Of a stretch of 64,000 nt of DNA, positions 1-8,027 are shown piece by piece. The notes below the pieces were generated by a model. The model was not told the DNA's origin. It was given only the letters and a program-made list of their open reading frames with translations, and made no database searches. The stretch's first letter is position 1. Each line of letters opens with the position of its first letter. Both the position numbers and the translations under genes were made by a program. The stretch is from Streptomyces sp. MNU76 (GTDB taxonomy: Bacteria > Actinomycetota > Actinomycetes > Streptomycetales > Streptomycetaceae): positions 1 through 64,000 of the forward strand of contig NZ_JAJKLK010000033.1 in assembly GCF_020982545.1 (NCBI RefSeq), written 5' to 3'.

Positions 1-548
1 AGCCCTACCAGCTCCTCGGCGATGCCCGCGACCCACTCCCGGCCCGCCCTGGTCACGACGCCCGCCAGGACAGCGAGTACATCCGCTGCGGCACGTCCTC
101 GATCTTCGTGTGGGTCGAACCCTGCGCGGGTGGCGTCGCGTTCAGGCACTGTCCCGGCGGACCCGGATCGACTGGGCCGGCCAGGTCAAACAGTTACTGA
201 GCGTGGACTACCCCGACGCCGAGACCGTGGTGCTGGTGATGGACAACCTCAACACACAACATCGCCTCGTTGTACGAGGCGTTCGAACCCGAAGAGGCAT
301 TCGCCCTGGCCCAACGCCTCGAGATCCACCACACGCCCAAGCACGGGTCATGGCTCAACATCGCCGAGATCGAACTCTCCGCACTGACCCGGCAATGCCT
401 CGACCGCCGGATCAGCGACCTCGACACCCTCAACACCGAACTCTCAGCCTGGCAGAACGCCACCAACACCGACCAGCGTCAGGTGAACTGGCAGTTCACC
501 ACCCACGACGCACGCATCAAACTGCGCCACCTCTATCCCAAAAACTAG
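1..548 (+). pseudogene. IS630-family transposase remnant (3' part, frameshifted)
   Basis: This is the C-terminal half of an IS630-type DDE transposase that enters from outside the window. Reading across three frames gives PYQLLGDARDPLPARPG, then RTRIDWAGQVKQLL, VVLVMDNLNTQ and finally YEAFEPEEAFALAQRLEIHH and LRHLYPKN before the stop. Those motifs (the MDNLNTH Asp region and the SWLNIAEIELSAL Glu region) are characteristic of the family. One frame change falls near 115 and another near 255, so no intact protein can be made. It is dead IS sequence in front of two other elements. Confidence 0.85.
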
Positions 549-588
549 CCGCGACAGTCTACTAGAAGTTCGATGAAGATCTTGGTGA

Positions 589-618
589 GGGTTGTCCGGC
601 CGCCAGGCCGGACAACCC
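589..618 (-). terminator. Hairpin after IS1182 transposase
   Basis: A perfect 13-bp stem (arms 589-601 and 606-618, GGGTTGTCCGGCC and its complement) with a 4-nt loop GCCA lies just past the transposase stop codon, between it and the terminal repeat. The position suits a transcription terminator or a barrier to read-through into the element. Confidence 0.6.
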
Positions 619-624
619 CTGTGG

Positions 625-2185
625 TCATGTAGTGGCCGGTGCGATGTGCCAGGTGCCACTGGTGTGGGTGAGTCCGAGGTTGATCAGTCGGCGGAGGTTG
701 AGGGCGGCGGCTCGGGTGTGGAGCCAGGTGTCGTTCTTGATGGTGCCGCGGTAGCGCAGGCGCCGGTTGCCGTGGTGGACGAGCCAGGCGACGGCGCGTT
801 CGACGGGCCGCCAGTAGTCGGCCTCCGCCAGCCGGGTCGGTGGCGGCCTGGCGGCGAGCGGCTGTCTGGAGGTTGTGGTGGGGCCGGATGGTCAGGATGC
901 GTCCGGCCCCGGCTTTGGTGCACCGCTCGCGCAGGTGGCATCCGGCGCATAGGTCCCCGAAAGAGGCTTTTGCGTTGGTGCTGCTCCGCCGGGGTCGGAC
1001 AGGGCGACGGTGTGTCCGGCCGGGCAGGTCACGACGGCCGTTTCGGTGTCGATGGCGAAGTCGTCGGTGAAGCCGCCGGGGACGGCAGGCCGCAGCGGGG
1101 CGGGTTTGAGGAACAGCTGGTGCCCGGCCTCGTGGAGGGTCTGGCGGACATCGCCGGTGGAGTAGGCGGTGTCGCCGAAGACGTCCAGCGGGTTGTCCTC
1201 GTCGGCAAGCAGGTCCAGACCGACGGCGGCCTCGTGGTGTTCGGCTCCGGAGCCGGGCCGCAGGGCGACCGCGGTGTATAAGCCGGTCTCGGGCTCGATG
1301 GCCAGGTGGGCCTTGAAGCCGTCCTGCTGGTGGCTGCGCGTCTTGTGGACGTGCCGGGCTTCTGGATCGGTGGTGGAGACCATCCGGTTGGGGGCGGTGC
1401 CCGGGTGATGCGCCAGCGTCCGTCGCGGCCGTCGGAGTCCTCGGCGGGCTCGACGTCCTGGCCTACGACCAGGGCCAGAATGCCCACCGCGTTTCTCTCC
1501 GAGAGTTGCTGTTCGGGCAGGTGGCCCAGCAGCCGCAGCGCGTCTGTGACCAGGGCGTCGACCAGTTCGGCGCGGGCCTGCTCGTCGTTCCAGGCGATGC
1601 GGGCTTGCCGGGGTCGGTGTAGTCGTGCGCGGTGCACTGGCAGCGGCGACTGCGCCGGGGACCTCGCGGATCACCGCGCGGACGGCGGCGATGATCTGGG
1701 TGACGGTGTCCTGGGTGGCGACCGCGTCGTCCAGCACGGTGGAGTCCAGTGCCCGGCGGTGCTTGCCCTTGAGGACGCCGGTGGCTTTCACGACCTCGCG
1801 CACGGCGTCGAAGATCCGGTTCGGGCGGGCGGAGCGGGACAGCCGCATGGCGGAAGTAGGCCAGCAGCGACGGGTCGAATGCCATGTCGTGAAGTCCCAG
1901 GCCGCATGCGGCCTTCCAGCGCAGGTCGCACCGCAGTTCCTGGACCGTCTCGAAGTCCGACAGCCCGTGCAGGGCCTGCAAGGTGATCGCGGCGGCCAGG
2001 ATTTGTGGCGGCATGCTCGGCCGTCCGTTCACCGACGGGTACATGTCCGCGAACATCTCAGCCGGGAACAACTCGCCGCGATGCTCGGCCAGGAACGCGA
2101 ACACGCTCCCGGCCGGGATCAGATCCCGGCAGGTTTCCCACACGTCCGGCCCGACGGTCTCGCCGACCCACTCGCCCATCGCCAC
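625..2185 (-). pseudogene. IS1182-family transposase, multiply frameshifted
   Basis: The N-terminal part reads cleanly from ATG 2185 (FAFLAEHRGELFPAEMFADM, then SMPPQILAAAITLQALHG), typical of IS1182-type transposases. The frame then changes near 1850 (IFDAVREVVKATGVLKGKH), near 1640, near 1400 (HQQDGFKAHLAIEPETGLYT) and again near 900. The final frame gives VERAVAWLVHHGNRRLRYRG and LNLRRLINLGLTHT before the stop at 625. About 520 codons in total, close to the family size, so the gene is full length but inactivated by at least four frameshifts. Confidence 0.85.
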
Positions 2186-2242
2186 AAGACGAGTCTGGCC
2201 GCTGACGCGGCAGGGCCAAAACCCAAGATCTTCATGAGCCTT

Positions 2243-3841
2243 CTAGGCTTGTTCTTTTTCTTTCGGTCTCGAACGGTGTCTCGAACTGGGTCGCTCACCT
2301 GGGGATTCGCCGGACGTGGGGGCGGCCTTCGTCTGATCCTGTGCTCCGACCAAGGTGCACGTGACCACGACGAAGGCCGTGAGGGTGAGTCTGCTGCGTG
2401 ATGCTGTCCGGAGTGAAGCGTTCGCGGAAGCGTCACGCTTCCGGGGCGAGTTCTACGAGTGTCTGACGGCTCGGCGCGACGAGTTGTTCGAACTCACCGA
2501 CGCGGTGCTGTGTGCGGAGGGCGGTGAAGTCCCCGGTGGATCTGACGCTGCTGCCCGAGCATCGTCGTGGGCACGGCGCGATGTACGGCGGACTGAACCA
2601 CGGACGGATCGATGTCGGCCGGCTGCGGACCGTGCTGGCCGGGCTGTCGCTGCCGCGTTTCGACGGCGGGCGCCTGGTCCTGGCGGTCGACGTGTCGCCG
2701 TGGCTTCGCTCGGACGCGCCGTGCTCGGCCGAGCGGCTGTTCTGCCACGTATACGGCCGCGCGAAGACGGCGTCACAGTTCATTCCGGGCTGGCCCTATT
2801 CCTTCGTGGCCGTGCTGGAGCCGGGCGCCACGTCCTGGACCGCGATCCTGGACGCGGTCCGGCTCGGCCCGGCGGACGACGCGACCGCCATCACCGCCGC
2901 CCAGCTGCGGGGCGTCGTGGAGCGGCTCGTCACCGCTGGCCAGTGGCAGACCGGGGACCCGCATATCGTGATCGTCAGCGACGCCGGCTATGACGTCACC
3001 CGCCTGGCGTGGGTCCTGCGTGACCTGCCCGTCGAGCTGGTCGGCAGGGTCCGGTCCGACCGCGTCATGCGGTTGCCGAAGCCGTCCCGCCGGCCGGGGA
3101 CGAATGGCCGGCCGCCCAAGCACGGCCCGGAGTTCCGCTTCACCAGGCCGGAGACCTGGCCCGAGCCCGCGATCACCACCGTCACCGACACCAGCAACTA
3201 CGGCAAGGCCGAGACTCAGGCATGGGACCGAGTCCACCCAAGGCTCACCCACCGCTCGTCCTGGCTCGACCACGACGGTGAACTACCCCTGGTTGAGGGC
3301 ACGTTGATTCGACTGAAGGTCGAGCACCTGTCAAAGGAACGAGACGCGCCGCCGGTGTGGTTATGGTCCTCGAAGACCGGCGCCACCCCGGACGATGTGG
3401 ACCGTTTCTGGCAGGCATTTCTCCGTCGATTCGATCTGGAGCACACCTTCCGCTTCGCAAAACAGACCCTCGGCTGGACCACCCCGAAGCTCCGTACTCC
3501 CGAGGCGGCGGACCGCTGGACCTGGATCCTGATCGTCGCTCACACCCAGCTCCGGCTCGCCCGACCGCTCGCTACGGACCTCCGCCGGCCCTGGGAGAAA
3601 CCCACCACCCCGGACCGGCTCAGCCCGGCCCGGGTCCGCCGGGGGTTCAGGAACATCCGCGCTCACCTCGCCTGCCCGGCCCGCGTTCCCAAACCCCAAG
3701 GCGCCGGCCCCGGACGCCCACCCGGCGCCAAGAACAGACACCGGGCACCCCGCTACGACGTCGGCAAGACCGTCAAACGCCCCGAGACCCTCAAGGCCAT
3801 CGGCAAGCCCGGAAGATCTTGGTAGATAAAGAACAAGCTAG
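2243..3841 (+). mobile_element. IS4-like insertion element with CTAG ends
   Basis: Short inverted repeats flank the transposase: CTAGGCTTGTTCTTT at 2243-2257 and, on the other strand, CTAGCTTGTTCTTT ending at 3841. CTAG stands at both outer edges and would fit a 4-bp palindromic target duplication. The element sits against the IS1182 copy on its left and against an 18-bp inverted repeat on its right. Confidence 0.6.
2355..3825 (+). pseudogene. DDE transposase (IS4-like, Streptomyces type), one frameshift
   Basis: Residues from GTG 2355 (SLLRDAVRSEAFAEASRFR, FYECLTARRDELFELTDAVL) form the N-terminus. A shift near 2515 moves to the frame that continues SPVDLTLLPEHRRGHGAMYG to the stop at 3825. 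Likely DDE residues lie in LVLAVDVSPWLR, VIVSDAGYD and FDLEHTFRFAKQTLGW. The C-terminus has the basic RRGFRNIRAHL and GPGRPPGAKNRH stretches seen in this common but loosely named Streptomyces transposase group. The shift may be inactivating, a sequencing indel or, less likely, programmed. Otherwise the gene is full length (about 490 codons). Confidence 0.8.
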
Positions 3842-3885
3842 GTGTATTGACCCGCAGGGTTGTTCACGCGGGTCAATACACCTAG
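3838..3885. repeat. Perfect 18-bp inverted repeat at IS/tetR junction
   Basis: The arms CTAGGTGTATTGACCCGC (3838-3855) and its exact complement (3868-3885) surround a 12-nt loop. Both outer ends are CTAG, and the left CTAG is the edge of the adjacent IS. The right arm contains the stop codon of the minus-strand tetR gene, so the structure could serve as that gene's terminator, or be the hairpin target into which the IS inserted. Confidence 0.75.
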
Positions 3886-4487
3886 GCCCCCGGGTCGGCG
3901 ATCCGGTCCGCGAGACCGCCGACCTCGCGGACGAAGTAGCGGTGCCCGAGCGACCGGTAGACGTCGTCGCCCCGGACCTGCGAGATCGCCGCGGTCTCCA
4001 GCAGCGCCAGCAGGCCCAGGCCGATCACCGCCGCCTCGGCGTCGGAGACGGACTCGCGCGCCTTGCGGATCAGGCGCACCAGCTCGTTCAGCAACTCCGT
4101 ACGACTCTCCTGGCGCAGCGCTTCCGCTTCCTGGCTCATGCCCGCCGACGACACGAAGAACACGGTGGCGGCGGAGCGGTGTTCGCCCAGCCAGGCCAGC
4201 AGCGTGGTGACCGCCGCCCCCACGTCCGAGCCGGGCTCGTAGGCCGCCGTGAGCGCCTCCAACTGCTCGCGCAGCCCGGACGCGAACCCCCGCATGGCTT
4301 CCGACAGGACCTGGTCCTTGGAGGAGAAGTGGTAGTACACCGCCGCCGAGGTCATCTCGGCGCGAGCGGCGATGTCGGCCACCGTCACCTCGTCCGGCGG
4401 CTGCGTGGCGAACAACTCCGTGGCCGCCTCGATCACCCACTGCTTGCGCGACGGACGATGGGCGGCGCGGGTTCCGGATGTCGTCAT
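3882..4487 (-). CDS. TetR/AcrR-family transcriptional regulator
   Basis: A 201-aa one-component repressor. The N-terminal HTH (about residues 12-60: RKQWVIEAATELFA, TVADIAARAEMTSAAVYYHF, SKDQVLSEAM) is classic TetR; the C-terminal ligand-binding domain is divergent. Start ATG 4487 was chosen because it places the HTH at the usual distance; the frame stays open upstream but that part is non-homologous. It is divergent from a second TetR gene whose N-terminus is similar (AHRPSRKQ versus AHRPSRRQ), suggesting paralogues. Its stop codon lies inside the 18-bp inverted repeat at the IS boundary. The ligand is unknown; the acyl-CoA genes next door suggest a fatty-acyl-type signal, which is inference. 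Confidence 0.85.
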   Translation of the reverse strand: MTTSGTRAAHRPSRKQWVIEAATELFATQPPDEVTVADIAARAEMTSAAVYYHFSSKDQVLSEAMRGFASGLREQLEALTAAYEPGSDVGAAVTTLLAWLGEHRSAATVFFVSSAGMSQEAEALRQESRTELLNELVRLIRKARESVSDAEAAVIGLGLLALLETAAISQVRGDDVYRSLGHRYFVREVGGLADRIADPGA

Positions 4488-4632
4488 GGTGTCAAGTATG
4501 CCGTCACCTGGTTCTTCAGGAGGCACGCAGGTTACTGGAACTATGTGGGGTGGGCGGCCGGAGTTACTGGATAGAATCATCAGTACCCAGGGCCCGAGGA
4601 CGCGGGGGCCACGGCAGTCGGCAGGGAGCAAG
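4488..4632. promoter_or_regulatory. Divergent tetR-tetR intergenic region with direct repeat
   Basis: The 145 bp between the two regulators holds two copies of GTTACTGGA (4531-4539 and 4563-4571), 32 bp apart centre to centre. Near-identical 9-mers in such a region are plausible operator half-sites or recognition elements for one or both TetR proteins. No clear -10/-35 pair was identified. Confidence 0.4.
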
Positions 4633-5295
4633 ATGGCCACCACGAAGAACGGCAAACAGCCTGCCCACCGACCCTCGCGGCGGCAGCACATCATCAGCGC
4701 CGCCGTGCGGGTGTTCGGCCGCAACGGCTTCGCCGAGACCAGCATCCAGGACATCGCCGACGAGGCCCAGGTGGTCCCCACAGCCGTCTACTACCACTTC
4801 GACGGCAAGGACGAGCTGCTGGAACTCGCCATGCGCCGCGTCTTCGACCAGCTGAACGAGGTCGTGGAGGCGGCCCGGCCGGCGACCGAACCGGGTGACG
4901 CGGAGAGCCTGCTCCGAGTCATCGACGCCGTGTGGGAATGGGTGGAGCAGAATCCGGACGAGGCCCGCATCTACCAGGTCCAGGTCGCCTCCGCGAGCGG
5001 CAACGTCAAGGTGCTGCGGGACGAGTTCGAACAGCGCCACATCCAGCGCGGCTACGACTATCTGCCCGAGGGCACCACACGCAACCCCAGGACGGCGAAG
5101 GCCCGGCACGCCGCGCAGGCGCTCGCCGTCCGCACGCTGATCAGTACGACCATGCTCGTCACCGCCCTGCGGGCGGAGGGAGGCCCACTGTCCCAGCTGC
5201 CCTCCCGGGCCGTACTGGAGGCGGTCAGGTCGCTGGCGCTGCGCATCGTCGCCGCCGAGCAGACCCCCACGAAGCCGGCCGGGGCACGCGTCTGA
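4633..5295 (+). CDS. TetR/AcrR-family transcriptional regulator
   Basis: A 220-aa TetR repressor. Its HTH region (residues about 15-62: RQHIISAAVRVFGRNGFAET, SIQDIADEAQVVPTAVYYHF, DGKDELLELAM) is well conserved; the C-terminal half is helical and ligand-binding-like. ATG 4633 is preceded by AGGGAG at 4623-4628, which fixes the start within a longer open frame. It is divergent from the other TetR and converges with the acyl-CoA operon that ends at 5304, leaving only 8 bp between stop codons. It probably controls the neighbouring acyl-CoA genes or its own transcription, but nothing in the sequence proves the target. Confidence 0.88.
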   Translation: MATTKNGKQPAHRPSRRQHIISAAVRVFGRNGFAETSIQDIADEAQVVPTAVYYHFDGKDELLELAMRRVFDQLNEVVEAARPATEPGDAESLLRVIDAVWEWVEQNPDEARIYQVQVASASGNVKVLRDEFEQRHIQRGYDYLPEGTTRNPRTAKARHAAQALAVRTLISTTMLVTALRAEGGPLSQLPSRAVLEAVRSLALRIVAAEQTPTKPAGARV

Positions 5296-5303
5296 GGCGG
5301 CCG

Positions 5304-6473
5304 TCAGGACCCGTGCACCTCAACCGTCAGGACCGAGCACGCGCTGATGCCGGGTGCCCCGTAGACGTGGGTGAAGCCCACTCGGGGACCGCCCGGCACC
5401 TGCAGACCGGGCGCCCTGCCCTGCAACTGCCGCACGACCTCGTGGAACTGCCGCAGCCCCGACGCGCCGACGGGCTCCCCGCCCGCCAGACAGCCGCCGT
5501 CGGTGTTGACCGGAATCCGGCCCGTGGGCTCCGTGGCCCCGGCGGCCAGCAGCTCCTCCTGTTCACCGTGGCCGCACAGCCCGGTCTCCGCCAGGTGGAT
5601 CAGTTCCGATCCGCTGTCGGTGTCCTGCAACTGGGCGACCTGGACGTCCGCCGGCCGCACCCCCGCCGTGCGGAAGGCCGCCCGAGCGGCGTCGACGCTG
5701 GGGCTGTGGTGCGGTCCCGGCGGCAGCCAGGGCGAGAACACCTCGAACGAACCGAACCGCCGGGTGCGGAACGCCAGCGACGCCAGTCTGACCGGCCGTT
5801 CGCACAGATCGAACGCCCGGTCGCCGAGCGCGAGGACCAGCGCCACCGCGCCCTGGCCGGGCGAACAGAACATGTACTGGGTGAGCGGGGGACTGACCTC
5901 GGCGGAGTCCAGGATCTCCCGCTCCGTCAGCGGCTTCCGCCGCCAGGCCAGGGGGTGGTGCGAGCCGTTGCGGAAGGCTCGCGCGGCGACCGTCGCCAGC
6001 GCCCGCTCCGAGATCCCGTGCTCGTACAGGTACCGCTGGGTCTTCAGTGCGAAGAACTGTGTCGTCAGCATCATCCCGGTCTCGGCGTACCAGTCACCCA
6101 GCCCGTAGCGCGCCGCGGAGACATGGAACGCCCCCCGCTCGTGCTTGTCGAACCCGACCGCCAGGCCCAGGGAGGCCTCGCCCGCCCGGAGCGCGTTGGC
6201 CACCGAGAGCACCGTGGAGGCGCCGGTCGCGCAGCCGTTCTGCACGTTGACGAACGGCACCCCGGTCAGGCCCAGTCGGCCCACCAACGTATCGGGCTTG
6301 CCGGACACGTCGGAGCCGCCGGCCGCGTAGCCGATGTCCTCCCAGGCGACGCCCGCGTCGGCCAGCGCCTCGCGCACCGCGTGCTCGGCCATGTCCATTG
6401 CGGTGACGCTCTCGTCGCGGCCGAAGGGACGCATGCCGCATCCGACCACGTAGACCTCCTGCGCGCGGCTCAC
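5304..6473 (-). CDS. Thiolase-like lipid-transfer protein (Ltp/SCP-x type)
   Basis: A 389-aa thiolase-fold protein of the group annotated as lipid-transfer protein or thiolase C-terminal domain protein. In actinobacteria, members that pair with a DUF35 protein (for example Ltp2 with the DUF35 part of ChsH2) perform retro-aldol cleavage of acyl-CoA side chains. The nucleophile region NVQNGCATGASTVLSVANAL keeps the Cys. The usual GHPxG motif reads GEPVGASGLRQFHE, and the C-terminal Cys motif is replaced by VYGAPGISACS, so it is not a canonical degradative thiolase. GTG 6473 overlaps the stop of the upstream DUF35 gene by 4 bp (GTGA), indicating translational coupling. Last gene of the operon. 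An aldolase role is inference from family and neighbour. Confidence 0.82.
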   Translation of the reverse strand: MSRAQEVYVVGCGMRPFGRDESVTAMDMAEHAVREALADAGVAWEDIGYAAGGSDVSGKPDTLVGRLGLTGVPFVNVQNGCATGASTVLSVANALRAGEASLGLAVGFDKHERGAFHVSAARYGLGDWYAETGMMLTTQFFALKTQRYLYEHGISERALATVAARAFRNGSHHPLAWRRKPLTEREILDSAEVSPPLTQYMFCSPGQGAVALVLALGDRAFDLCERPVRLASLAFRTRRFGSFEVFSPWLPPGPHHSPSVDAARAAFRTAGVRPADVQVAQLQDTDSGSELIHLAETGLCGHGEQEELLAAGATEPTGRIPVNTDGGCLAGGEPVGASGLRQFHEVVRQLQGRAPGLQVPGGPRVGFTHVYGAPGISACSVLTVEVHGS

Positions 6474-6892
6474 CGCCCGGCCTGCCCGTCGGAGCGGAAG
6501 GCGAAGGTCAGTACCTCGGTTCCGTCCTCGTCGTGAAACGCCGGGACCGTGGTGAGCCGGACCGGCAGCCCGATCCGGATGTCCGCGCGGGGCACCGCCA
6601 GCCGCGCCTCGACCAGCACCGGGCCGAGGTCCACATAGCCGACGTGGTACGGCTGGTAGCCCCCGGCCGGCGGCCGGTACGGCGGCTTCGGTGGGAACGC
6701 CTGGAGCGTCCACGACCAGATCCGACCCCGCACCGGCAGCGCGTGCGCGGACATGTTCCCGGCCGGACACTGGGGGCACGAGGCCTGCCGGGGGAAGACG
6801 ACCGTGCCGCAGTGGCCGCAGCGCGCTCCCACGAGCCGCGCCGGATCCACGCTGTCGAACAGGTTCTCGTCGATGAGTCTGGTGGTTCTCAT
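6470..6892 (-). CDS. DUF35 / OB-fold Zn-ribbon protein
   Basis: A 140-aa small protein with an N-terminal zinc ribbon (CGHCGTVVFPRQASCPQC, four Cys) followed by an OB-fold (WSWTLQAFPPKPPYRPPAGG, then VPAFHDEDGTEVLTFAFR). DUF35 proteins bind thiolase-fold partners such as Ltp2-type aldolases and help present the acyl-CoA. It lies directly upstream of and overlaps the thiolase-like gene, the usual arrangement. ATG 6892 is preferred over GTG 6907 because an AAGG-type ribosome site stands before it. The stop of the dehydrogenase gene is 16 bp upstream, so it belongs to the same operon. Confidence 0.85.
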   Translation of the reverse strand: MRTTRLIDENLFDSVDPARLVGARCGHCGTVVFPRQASCPQCPAGNMSAHALPVRGRIWSWTLQAFPPKPPYRPPAGGYQPYHVGYVDLGPVLVEARLAVPRADIRIGLPVRLTTVPAFHDEDGTEVLTFAFRSDGQAGR

Positions 6893-6908
6893 GCGCCCGC
6901 CTTCCACG

Positions 6909-8027
6909 TCACCAGCCCAGCAGCCCGGCGAGCCGTTCCCGATGGTGTGCGGCGCCGCCCAGCAGGACCGCGTCCGACTGGGCGCGCCGGAAGTACAGGT
7001 GCGCGTCGTGCTCCCAGGTGAAGCCCATCCCGCCGTGGAACTGCACGCACTCGGCGGCGACGGAGACGAACGCCTCGCCGCACCACGCCTGTGCCACCGC
7101 CGCGGCCTCGGCCAGCGCCTGCGGCGATCCGTCCGCCCGGACCGCGCGGACCACGGCGGACCGTGCGGCCTCGACCTGGAGCAGCATGTCGGCGCAGGCG
7201 TGCTTGACGGCCTGGAAGCCGCCGATGGCCCTGCCGAACTGGGTCCGTTCGCGCACGTGCGCCACCGTCATGTCCAACGCGGCCTGCGCTCCGCCCAGTT
7301 GTTCGGCGGCCAGAGCCACCAGGGCCACGTCCAGGGCGCGGGAGACGATGTCCGCCCCTTCGCCGCCGACGGTCAGCGGCCGTGCCCGCGCAGCGGAGAA
7401 GGTGACCACCGCCTGCCCTCGGCTGAGGTCCAGCGTGGGCACCCGGCGCACCGTGACTCCCGGCCCACGGGGGTCGGCCAGGAACACGTCCACACCGTCG
7501 GGCCCGGCCGCGGCCACCACCAGCGCCTCGGCGTCGGCGCCGTCGAGGACGAACGGCGCGGTGCCCTCCAGCAGCGGGACGCCGCCCCGCCAATGGACGG
7601 CCACCGGCACGGCATCGGCCCGCCACGCCCCGTCGGGCGCGGCCACCGCCAGCGCGTGCACGGTGCCCTCGGCCAGGGCCGCCGACGCCTCGTCGGCGGT
7701 ACCGCAGCCGGCCAGCACCTGCCCGGCCAGCACGGTGGAGGAGAGCAGCGGAACCGGTGCGAGTGTCCTGCCCAACTCCTCGCAGACCGCGGCGATCTCG
7801 GCGAGGCCGCCGATGCCTCCCGCCGCCTCCGGCAGGCCGAGCGCAGCGAGGCCGACCTGCCGGCCGAGGGTGTCCCACAACCCGGCGTCGATGCCGGGCG
7901 CCTCCTCTGACAGCCCGCGTACCGCGGTGGTGCCTCCGGCGTCCGCGCACACCGACCGAACGGTCTCGCGCAGGTCCGCCAGCTCTGTCTCCGACAGGGC
8001 AGCCGCCCCGGTCATGGTGCTCGTCAT
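6909..8027 (-). CDS. Acyl-CoA dehydrogenase
   Basis: A 372-aa FAD flavoprotein that should introduce an alpha,beta double bond into an acyl-CoA. The C-terminal domain is recognisable (RERTQFGRAIGGFQAVKHAC, then ECVQFHGGMGFTWEHDAHLY, FRRAQ); the N-terminal domain is less typical (LPEAAGGIGGLAEIAAVCEE). Proteins of this length and C-terminal motif are common subunits of the heteromeric actinobacterial FadE pairs used on bulky acyl-CoAs. A second acyl-CoA dehydrogenase is encoded divergently at 12314. ATG 8027 overlaps the stop of the PPDK-like gene by 4 bp. Substrate unknown. Confidence 0.88.
   Translation of the reverse strand: MTSTMTGAAALSETELADLRETVRSVCADAGGTTAVRGLSEEAPGIDAGLWDTLGRQVGLAALGLPEAAGGIGGLAEIAAVCEELGRTLAPVPLLSSTVLAGQVLAGCGTADEASAALAEGTVHALAVAAPDGAWRADAVPVAVHWRGGVPLLEGTAPFVLDGADAEALVVAAAGPDGVDVFLADPRGPGVTVRRVPTLDLSRGQAVVTFSAARARPLTVGGEGADIVSRALDVALVALAAEQLGGAQAALDMTVAHVRERTQFGRAIGGFQAVKHACADMLLQVEAARSAVVRAVRADGSPQALAEAAAVAQAWCGEAFVSVAAECVQFHGGMGFTWEHDAHLYFRRAQSDAVLLGGAAHHRERLAGLLGW

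Larger units (their letters stand above)
562..2246 (-). mobile_element. IS1182-family insertion element
   Basis: The element is bounded by 24-bp imperfect inverted repeats at 562-585 and 2223-2246 (20 of 24 positions match; the inner 13 bp, ATGAAGATCTTGG, are identical). Both ends carry the palindrome CTAG, which could be part of the repeat or a 4-bp target duplication. It holds one decayed transposase gene on the minus strand. Its right boundary CTAG (2243-2246) is also the left boundary of the next element, so the two abut directly. Confidence 0.6.

Noticed and set aside
2355..3825. Programmed ribosomal frameshift in the IS4-like transposase
   Set aside because: No slippery heptamer is visible at the shift near 2515, and the neighbouring IS genes are also broken, so mutation or sequencing error is simpler.
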